From NCBI GenBank assembly GCA_027575805.1, contig JANBPU010000325.1, positions 1 to 15,343 of the forward strand: a stretch of DNA of 15,343 bases, written 5' to 3'. The position numbers were made by a program, and so were the translations under genes. The stretch is from Mycoemilia scoparia. Taxonomy: Eukaryota > Kickxellomycota > Kickxellomycetes > Kickxellales > Kickxellaceae. Positions 10,701-15,343 of this stretch are shown piece by piece. Within the stretch, counting starts at the first letter, position 1. Every line of letters begins with the position of its first letter. The notes under the pieces were generated by a model. The model was not told the DNA's origin. It searched no databases and saw only the letters and a program-made list of their open reading frames with translations.

Positions 10701-11472
10701 CGATAAGGAATTTGATCCCAACAGCATTCCTCAACGTCGCTGGCAAGAATATGAGCAGGAGCTGGCTATGCTTGGATTACTCAATGCTCCACCACCAAAT
10801 ATGAATCTTACTCCACATGACGAAGACCGCATGTCCATGGTTTCTCGTCTTTCTCGCCCAATGTCAGCTATGCCACCTGGCAGTCACCCACAGCAGAATT
10901 ACAACAACATGATGATGATGAATCAGATGCACCATAATATGGCATCAACTCCTATACCTCCTCCACATATAAATAGCAACCCTCGTATGACCATGGCTGG
11001 TGGCCCAGATATGACGATGATGATGCCACCCTATGATCCTCGTATTTCTAATGTTCAGCAAATGATGATGGTGGCTTCTGCTCCATCACCTGTACCTCAT
11101 GCCATTGCTCCTGGATATAATCCCAGCATGATGATGGGTGCTGCTGGTAATAGCGGTGTGCCTCATGATACCAGTTCAGTTTATGTACCCCCTGCATCAA
11201 TGACCAATGCAGCCCTTGCTGGTGGTGTTGATGGCCAGTTTGCTGCTAATCTCCAGGGTGGCGGTACTCCAGGACTAATGCAATCAGGAATTCTCCCTAA
11301 TGATGAGCAGCTTACTGAATCGATTCGCCAGATCCTAATGTCCTCAGACCTTCAATCCATCACCAAAAAGAAAGTCCGTGAGCAGCTTACCCTTCAGTAT
11401 GGGGTTGATCTTACTGCTCGAAAGGAATTTATCAGTGATGCTATTGAATTGATTCTTAATAACCAACTCTGA
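7771..11472 (+). CDS. Chitin synthase, division 2 (class IV/V/VII type), with cytochrome b5-like and DEK_C domains
   Basis: A 1233-residue glycosyltransferase (GT2) expected to polymerise UDP-GlcNAc into chitin at the plasma membrane. Residues 1-170 are a Ser/Asn-rich disordered tail. A hydrophobic stretch at 174-194 and a membrane helix at about 209-234 precede a cytochrome b5-like domain from about 248 (GYNTEDKAFISMYGSVYDI), and another helix lies at 480-501. The catalytic part shows CQVPCYTE (518-525), ICDGN (552-556), DAD (685-687), LPGCFCMYR (753-761), LGEDR (796-800) with the acid/base aspartate, QRRRW (837-841), and a membrane cluster at 868-955 followed by SWGNTR (958-963), matching the QRRRW and SWG[TN]R signatures of active enzymes. 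A Met-rich linker (about 1031-1122) leads to a C-terminal DEK_C domain at 1177-1233. Class V/VII enzymes usually also have an N-terminal myosin motor, which is absent here, as in several chitin synthases outside the ascomycetes. The gene is intronless. The start is an ATG in good context (AACAACAACA upstream). All key residues are intact. Confidence 0.97.
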   Translation: MPKSTSESSRKSWVQPFNSNPSVPTMNDYNPGDDRQRLGDSYNSSSSSALKASSGNKKGRRGVPKSNGSEINNNNNSDAVDANNNTLTRSEKDSTLRNPSKNNTLNHNTIPSKGDAEAKSRGGLFGGWSKKPPTTEKLAIAEDPSDSSDNGSSGKKPKHETVEEIAITPSRRIWEIMTWALTWWIPSPLLSWLGRMKRPDIRMAWREKVAICIIIVFLWAVMLFVIIGLGLVLCPRQKVWSAMEVQGYNTEDKAFISMYGSVYDITSFIRRNHAPTYGTTWNLMKVYAGKDVNNSFPISIRLGCPGLGKVNEDKDYKNYYTVDLDDQDPDISFQHKPGTSSGSDELGNNNFFFKIAGPKLRPYRKGDVVWEKEYVKDMHKKNYKYWRIIDDRVYNFDNYMYTIKQEVYKNDKHYNIFTNRTNQLLDDGGFSDTDITELWNAEHLGVSPREFQLMNNCINNMFYVGKVDQRHSVRCLFANYMLLAFACVLMFVILSKFLAAMQFGTKKRPIPPQKHVICQVPCYTENEESLEVTLSSLAALDYNDKSKLIFVICDGNIVGSGNDRPTPRIVLDILGVDPEYDPPARDYLAIAEGSRRHNCAKVYSGLYEYEGHVVPYMVVAKVGTPDETSRAGNRGKRDSQIILMQFLNKVHFDLPMTPLELEIYHQMKHIIGIPPTIFEYVLQIDADTHVMEDSLSRLVAACTSDSRIAGICGETMLGNENKSWTTMMQVYEYFISHHMAKAFESLFGSVTCLPGCFCMYRILSKQGKPLLIAEPVVTAYSELHVDTLHKKNLLSLGEDRYLTTLMMKHFPTSKLKFIRDAKCQTIAPEKWEVLLSQRRRWINSTIHNLVELLYLPDMCGFCCFSMRFVVFIDLFSTLTMPTTLIYFGVLIYLTIANITSFSYISLILIGAIYGFQAVIFILRREWQHIGWMIIYLLAYPLWSFVLPVYSFWHFDDFSWGNTRVVVGEGKRKMVISDDKEFDPNSIPQRRWQEYEQELAMLGLLNAPPPNMNLTPHDEDRMSMVSRLSRPMSAMPPGSHPQQNYNNMMMMNQMHHNMASTPIPPPHINSNPRMTMAGGPDMTMMMPPYDPRISNVQQMMMVASAPSPVPHAIAPGYNPSMMMGAAGNSGVPHDTSSVYVPPASMTNAALAGGVDGQFAANLQGGGTPGLMQSGILPNDEQLTESIRQILMSSDLQSITKKKVREQLTLQYGVDLTARKEFISDAIELILNNQL
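10861..11136 (+). other. Met-rich linker of the chitin synthase (ATG-repeat region)
   Basis: Codons 1031-1122 contain about 20 methionines, many in runs (MMMM 1047-1050, MTMMM 1081-1085, MMM 1098-1100, MMM 1120-1122), mixed with Pro, Asn and a few His (MHHNM at 1053-1057). The DNA shows short ATG trinucleotide runs. It joins the last membrane region to the DEK_C domain and is probably disordered and cytosolic. Confidence 0.85.
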
Positions 11473-11927
11473 TATTCATTTACATCCAGATAATAACGAT
11501 TATGCCCATTAATATTGTGATAGCTATCACATTCATTTTATTCATTAAATCAAAAACATTCATAAAAACTTCAAACAACAAAAAAAATAACAAACTTTTA
11601 ATAGGAATTTTTTATCGTTTATCTTAATATACACACATCCTTACCTCCTTAATTAGTTTATTAATGACCTCTTAACAAAGTATTTCTTTTAAACATTTTG
11701 AGTCACTATGGCCAAACTTTTGATACAACAATTATATCAACTTCACATTTTCTTTTTTGCTCTTTATTTACAGTACTCTTTCTATTCATTTGCAAGTAGC
11801 TAGTTTTCTACCCAGCATCAGTACTAGTAGCGGCAATGGTATTCATTGTATCTATTGATTTGGTAGAACTCACAAAACTAATATTATAATATAGCAGATA
11901 TACTGATGATGATAAGTCTTGTCCCTA
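11473..11927. other. Spacer between chitin synthase and the small Cys-pair gene
   Basis: 455 bases, very AT-rich, serving as 3' flank of the chitin synthase and promoter of the next gene. ATTAAA at 11544-11549, about 72 bases past the stop, is a possible polyadenylation signal. There are A-runs near 11580 and a T-rich stretch at 11740-11770. No further gene is seen. Confidence 0.5.
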
Positions 11928-12467
11928 ATGTGTTCTGACAATCCTACCAAACTATTGGAACTAAAACTCATCCAAACTCTAGACTTTGAAACCGAGACTA
12001 ATGATGACTTGCAAATATCAAAGTCTTGGGCTTGCGTATATTGTTTTGTTGATTCAACTATTGTCAATGAAAAGCTCATTGCTCACAAGTATGGATTGCC
12101 AAATGGCTTGATCTTCAATGTTGTCACCTCCAAAGAGACTGGCAAAATAGATGAAATTCACAACAACTGCTACACAGAGGTTATAGAGCCTGGTGAGAAC
12201 AGCAGTGGAGATGGTAAAAATGGAAAGAAATGTCCAAATTGCAATGATGCTGTAATGGAAATCCAAAGCTATGTACAGGTAAATGAAGAATATGCTTGCG
12301 CACAATTTACTCACCTTCATTGTATCTTTACTGGATGTGTTTCTCTCGGTAAACTTTTCATCTCTGGTAATAAAACAAATTATCCCAGTGACATGAAAAA
12401 CCTTGTAGAAATCATTGGTGATGCCGAAGGAAAGATTGAAAAAAATACAAGAACTAACATTTGGTAA
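11928..12467 (+). CDS. Hypothetical small protein with two CxxC pairs
   Basis: 179 residues from the first ATG of the frame (MCSDNPTK). The frame stays open nine bases further upstream but without an ATG. I do not recognise the family. It has nine cysteines. Two CxxC pairs stand out (CVYC at 36-39 and CPNC at 102-105), followed by C124 and a cluster HLHC at 129-132 with C137, with C81 between the pairs. The spacing suggests one or two metal (zinc) sites or a disulfide-bonded fold, an inference from residue pattern only. There is no signal peptide or membrane helix. Residues 85-101 (GENSSGDGKNGKK) look like a hydrophilic loop. It lies 455 bases downstream of the chitin synthase on the same strand, far enough to be its own transcript. 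A chance frame of this length with this composition is unlikely in AT-rich DNA. Confidence 0.68.
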   Translation: MCSDNPTKLLELKLIQTLDFETETNDDLQISKSWACVYCFVDSTIVNEKLIAHKYGLPNGLIFNVVTSKETGKIDEIHNNCYTEVIEPGENSSGDGKNGKKCPNCNDAVMEIQSYVQVNEEYACAQFTHLHCIFTGCVSLGKLFISGNKTNYPSDMKNLVEIIGDAEGKIEKNTRTNIW

Positions 12468-12891
12468 TGAAATTGTACGACTTATAAGAATCTAAATTGA
12501 TGATGATGCTATTTCATCGAAATAGTTTCTTTTATATGCCCTCATTTTCTTTATTTGTATTTCCGTTTTGGAAAATTGCTACACATATTTATACATTTAT
12601 TTTATGAATCATTTTATGCCCATTTCTTTATATGTCATGTCAAGTTTCCATACTATTTTTCATCTTTATATGTGTGTAGTTTTCCATTTTTTAGAACTTT
12701 GTTTGTTTCAAATCTCTATATTATATTGTCTTTCTTTATTCTTTCTTGCCTTTGAAGTTTGATTTCCACAATACAATATATTTATAGCAATAAATCTCTT
12801 GAACTAATGGATCATTTTGAGGCAATGTTCAGTGTGCGTGTGAATGTTGTAAAGCCTTGGGAACTGTTATAAAATAGCCGGGGTTGAGGTC

Positions 12892-12995
12892 ATATGCGAG
12901 ATAATTTTTGAAGGGCGAATGTTTGATAATCCACCATGATTGCGCCTATAATCACTGGCCTCCAAAAGACACCCTTCAAAAATCATTACCCAAAT
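12892..12995. mobile_element. MITE-like foldback element, full copy 2 (104 bp)
   Basis: It has the same end block as copy 1. The left end at 12892-12916 contains ATTTTTGAAGGGC, and the right end at 12971-12995 starts ACCCTTCAAAAAT. The interior folds around TGATT (8-base loop) AATCA. The right half shares the order GATT, a C-rich loop, AATC, TGGCC, CCAAAA, ACCC with copy 1, so the two copies are homologous along their length and not merely at the ends. Sequence divergence is substantial, indicating an old or slowly maintained family. There is no coding capacity. Confidence 0.72.
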
Positions 12996-13410
12996 ATCAA
13001 CCATTTAAATGTGTTGCAGTATAAATAGATAAATTTTGCATGGATAGCGCAGCCTAAAACATTCGTAGAAAAACGACTTTTTGGTATACCCCGATTTTTG
13101 TAATGCTAGGTATTCTGAAATAGCCAATTAAAAACACTTGATACTCAAATTATTTATAGAAAAAATAAATTTAAATCATTTATACAATAGCATAGTTAAA
13201 TTGCATTTCAAGATAATTCATATATTTTACTATAATTCGGTTATTTGAAATGAGGTTTTAATTAGTACACAGTATGTTATCTGCTCTTTTAAAAAAATAC
13301 TTAAATAATAACAATGTTAACAAAGTGATGCATGTGAATACTATTGCGTGCTTTAATAAAATAAGTTTGGGATAGCAGATACACAGCTTCTCCTAAATTT
13401 CAGAAAATGA

Positions 13411-13418
13411 TATAAATA
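13411..13418 (+). promoter_or_regulatory. TATA box candidate for the Asn-rich gene
   Basis: TATAAATA is a near-ideal TATA box, 97 bases upstream of the ATG at 13515. The leader between them contains no other ATG until CCATGAAT at the called start, which supports that start. Confidence 0.5.
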
Positions 13419-13514
13419 CAGTCCAATTGCCCTCAGCTCATCTAATTCATTTCCAGTTCTACACAAATACACGGATTTTCAAGTCATACTTTTGTTATCA
13501 TTATCGACATCTCC

Positions 13515-14537
13515 ATGAATAACTCAAATAATAATAGCTCTAGCAACAGAAACGGAAACAGTAATCACAAATGCAAGGGCAAGGAGGTTAGCTTTGTACC
13601 TGGTCGCAACCAAGCTCCTATTTCAAAAATTTCTTCCTCTCAACAACAACAGCAGTATACTACCAATGGTGGTAACCCTCCAACCATGAAGCAACCAATA
13701 CATTACCAGCCTCAGCCACATCCTTTCCAAAATGTTCCACAAGTAGTGCATCAAATTTCTGGTTATTATGCATGTCCGCATGGAAATGTTGTGCAAATTC
13801 CCAATAGACCACATATCTTAACTTATCAACAGTCAACCTCAAATTCTTCAAGTGGTTCTCTTCCTCCTATCCCTCCTCATTATCTTTATTATCCTCCTAA
13901 TCAGCCTCCAAACTGCTATATGCCACAGGCCCAATTATTATCTTCATCGCGTTCATCATCAGTGGCAGTGCTTACTGAAGGAAAGTGCGTAGGAAAAGAA
14001 AGTGGTTTACCTAATTGTAAACAACAAGGATTATATAAATTGCCTCTATCAGAATCCAAGGCAGTAGAGACTATGAATTCTAACCCTAATAACAATATTA
14101 ATAGTGTTGATGATGGAGGAAGAAGAAAAACGTTGAAGAAACCCCAGATGATAAATAATACCAATAGCAAATATAAAGCAAATGTATCTGGTACTAAACC
14201 ACAAATCAATGGTAATTCTGATCGTAATCGCAATAGTGAAAATGGTGGTTGTATATGTGGAAATTGTAAAGTTAGCGGTCCTAACACTATTTCTAATAAG
14301 GCTGTAGCTAATAATAGTATTAATAATCAATCAAATACTTTTGAGAAATACAACAATAGCAAGTCGACTAAGTCAAAAAGGGACCAGAAAGAAAAAGAAG
14401 GAGATTGTTTAAAAGTAACAACAGATACATCCAGAAACAAATCAGCCAAAAATGTTGCACGTTTGGAATTGCCTGGTGCTATATCGCCCAACAATAATGA
14501 TTTAAGACATACTTTGGAAAATTGGAAGTGGGGGTAG
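13515..14537 (+). CDS. Hypothetical Asn/Ser-rich disordered protein with a CxCxxC motif
   Basis: 340 residues, no family recognised. Composition dominates: Asn/Ser-rich start (MNNSNNNSSSN), a Gln run at 43-47, Pro/Tyr/His-rich 60-140 (PPIPPHYLYYPPNQPP), and Asn-rich again from 188. A basic patch GGRRKTLKKP (201-210) and the Lys-rich 282-297 could act as nuclear signals. A compact CICGNC motif (246-251) sits in the C-terminal half. Isolated cysteines at 20, 87, 134, 158, 168 and 298 complete the set. The more ordered parts may be GYYACPHGNVVQIPNRPH (83-100) and the C-terminus LRHTLENWKWG. There is no membrane segment or signal peptide. A regulatory or RNA-binding role would fit the composition, but no known domain supports it. 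A TATA box precedes it and AATAAA at 14675 follows it. The continuous frame over 1 kb with ordinary codon choice supports a real gene. Confidence 0.75.
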   Translation: MNNSNNNSSSNRNGNSNHKCKGKEVSFVPGRNQAPISKISSSQQQQQYTTNGGNPPTMKQPIHYQPQPHPFQNVPQVVHQISGYYACPHGNVVQIPNRPHILTYQQSTSNSSSGSLPPIPPHYLYYPPNQPPNCYMPQAQLLSSSRSSSVAVLTEGKCVGKESGLPNCKQQGLYKLPLSESKAVETMNSNPNNNINSVDDGGRRKTLKKPQMINNTNSKYKANVSGTKPQINGNSDRNRNSENGGCICGNCKVSGPNTISNKAVANNSINNQSNTFEKYNNSKSTKSKRDQKEKEGDCLKVTTDTSRNKSAKNVARLELPGAISPNNNDLRHTLENWKWG

Positions 14538-14674
14538 TAATAGTATTAGCAACATTAAATTTTGATATTTTATTATTTATTTTTAGTAGAAGTAGTAGTG
14601 ATACGATTCTCTGACTATCAGTATCGATTATATGGGGTTATGAATACATAGCAAGCATAAAATAGCTATTTTGT

Positions 14675-14680
14675 AATAAA
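14675..14680 (+). terminator. Candidate poly(A) signal of the Asn-rich gene
   Basis: AATAAA lies 138 bases past the TAG stop of the Asn-rich gene. The position is plausible for a fungal 3' UTR, but the hexamer is common in such AT-rich sequence. Confidence 0.3.
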
Positions 14681-14788
14681 TCTATTGGTTTATACGTGTA
14701 TATATTATGTATGTTGGAACAATAGCTATCAAAAGTTTGAGAAAAAGCGGGAGGGGGAACCTCAATTCCTTGGCAGATGTTATGCCTT

Positions 14789-14848
14789 ATATGGGTGATT
14801 ATTTTTGAAGGGTCAGTCACAGATTTGCATACAAAATGGCTGGTGATT
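14789..14848. mobile_element. Half copy of the foldback element (left arm only)
   Basis: The 25 bp end block at 14789-14813 (core ATTTTTGAAGGGT) is the closest of all ends to the family consensus. It is followed by CAGTC, ATTTG and GGCTGGTGATT, matching the left arm of copy 1 apart from about 9 extra bases. Similarity stops near the hairpin centre. No inverted right arm (ACCCTTCAAAAAT) follows in the next few hundred bases, so this is a truncated copy or a solo arm. Confidence 0.65.
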
Positions 14849-15191
14849 GTGACAAAATATGAGGATCCATTTCTGCCTACCATACTACACTTGATTACTT
14901 GTGAATTTCCATCATTATTCATAGGTGGAATATAAATTTGTGTATATCAACCAATTTATTGTTATTTAGTTTATTTAAAGAATTGGTCATGAAGACAAGG
15001 AAAGTCTGCAAAGCAGTGTCAGAGAGCTACAAATAATAATAGCTCACTGGGGCCAAGGAATAGCACTACTTAAATTACAGACAAAAAAAGCTAAACTAAT
15101 CGATTAGCAAGCACAAACAGAGCCACATGGGCCATTCGGGTCCATGCTTGCAAGCCTTCTGGCACTTGCTAGTTTCACCAGCTCTTGGTTA

Positions 15192-15343
15192 CTAGCAACA
15201 TTTGGCATCAACGCAGACGCAGTCATCTCTGGGCTTTCCAGACTTGGCATCAACGCAAACACATCCGTCCTTGGGCTCGCATTTGTTTCCGCTGGCATCA
15301 ACACATACGCAGTCGTCTCTGGGCTTGCCAGACTTGGCATCGA
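15192..15343 (-). CDS. Metallothionein-like CxC repeat protein, 3' part, cut by the window edge
   Basis: The last 49 codons of a minus-strand frame that enters from beyond the right edge. It consists of tandem units: DAKSGKPRDDCVCV, a 16-residue variant with DASGNKCEPKDG before CVCV, then DAKSGKPRDDCVCV again, ending DAKCC. Regular CxC pairs in small, hydrophilic, Gly/Lys/Asp-rich repeats are typical of fungal metallothioneins that chelate copper, zinc or cadmium through cysteine thiolates in the cytosol, so the function is inferred from pattern. The frame ends in two consecutive stops (TAG TAA). Just beyond, the same frame reads CQKAC (15150-15164), and the +1 frame reads CGSVCAC then TAA (15104-15127), which looks like a metallothionein C-terminus. 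A 46-base GT-AG intron (15192-15147) would join DAKCC to the latter frame, but its acceptor (AAG) is weak. A frameshift mutation or a sequence error is equally possible. The 5' end is not in the window. Confidence 0.6.
   Translation of the reverse strand, partial: DAKSGKPRDDCVCVDASGNKCEPKDGCVCVDAKSGKPRDDCVCVDAKCC
15210..15341 (-). repeat. Tandem 42/48/42 bp coding repeats
   Basis: Three units (15341-15300, 15299-15252, 15251-15210) code D-A-x-x-G-x..CVCV. Units one and three are identical in protein and differ at only a few silent bases, pointing to recent duplication or gene conversion. The array probably continues beyond the window edge. Confidence 0.88.

Larger units (their letters stand above)
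12468..13514. other. Spacer with foldback element and promoter of the Asn-rich gene
   Basis: About 1.05 kb, very AT-rich. T-rich + strand open frames near 12555-12762 code only Phe/Tyr/Leu-rich strings and are not called. AATAAA at 12789-12794 could serve the Cys-pair gene, although 322 bases is long. The second foldback element sits at 12892-12995. The segment 13040-13400 shows nothing beyond AT-rich sequence. A TATA box lies at 13411. Confidence 0.5.
14538..15191. other. Spacer between converging genes
   Basis: This stretch contains the 3' flank of the Asn-rich gene, a half copy of the foldback element (14789-14848), and, at the right, the 3' region of the metallothionein-like gene. The last part includes a frame-shifted Cys motif at 15104-15127 and is discussed under that gene. 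The minus-strand open frame 14638-14922 runs over the element and is not called. Confidence 0.5.

Noticed and set aside
12555..12762. Two overlapping + strand frames of 64-66 codons
   Set aside because: Phe/Tyr/Leu-rich translations of a T-rich spacer with no family features.
5585..13025. Shared 14-mer TGTTGCAGTATAAA at 5585 and 13012
   Set aside because: Similarity does not extend clearly beyond about 20 bases and no gene follows either copy closely; too short to call.
15104..15340. 78-codon minus-strand frame MPSLASPETT..., longer than the called repeat frame
   Set aside because: Over the repeats it is the +1 reading of CVCV units, which make far better sense in the other frame. Only its last residues (CGSVCAC) look genuine.

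Overview
The window looks like fungal nuclear DNA. It carries a chitin synthase and a fungal-type CSC1/PHM7 (OSCA/TMEM63) channel. The two long genes read through without introns (984 and 1233 codons), the spacers are AT-rich, and asparagine/serine-rich low-complexity protein segments recur. The chitin synthase is a division 2 enzyme with a cytochrome b5-like domain and a C-terminal DEK_C domain but no myosin motor. I suspect a basal (zygomycete-grade) fungus, but sequence inspection alone cannot fix the lineage.

Layout. 1-703: spacer and 3' flank. 704-3658 (-): CSC1/PHM7-like osmosensitive channel. 3659-4861: spacer with a 106 bp foldback element. 4862-5320 (-): unrecognised 152-residue type II membrane protein. 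5321-7770: 2.45 kb divergent spacer ending in the chitin synthase promoter. 7771-11472 (+): chitin synthase. 11928-12467 (+): small cysteine-pair protein. 12468-13514: spacer with a second foldback element and a TATA box. 13515-14537 (+): asparagine-rich disordered protein with a CxCxxC motif. 14538-15191: spacer with a half copy of the foldback element. 15192-15343 (-): end of a metallothionein-like CxC repeat protein that runs off the window.

The chitin synthase (wall polymer synthesis) and the osmosensitive channel (membrane tension sensing) would both act at the cell surface. Nothing visible shows co-regulation, and the genes appear to be independent units.

The most novel items are: (1) a family of about 105 bp foldback elements sharing a 25 bp inverted terminal block, with two full copies and one half copy; (2) the metallothionein-like repeat gene, whose repeat frame hits tandem stops while a metallothionein-like Cys motif continues in another frame; and (3) three small or low-complexity proteins with no family I recognise.
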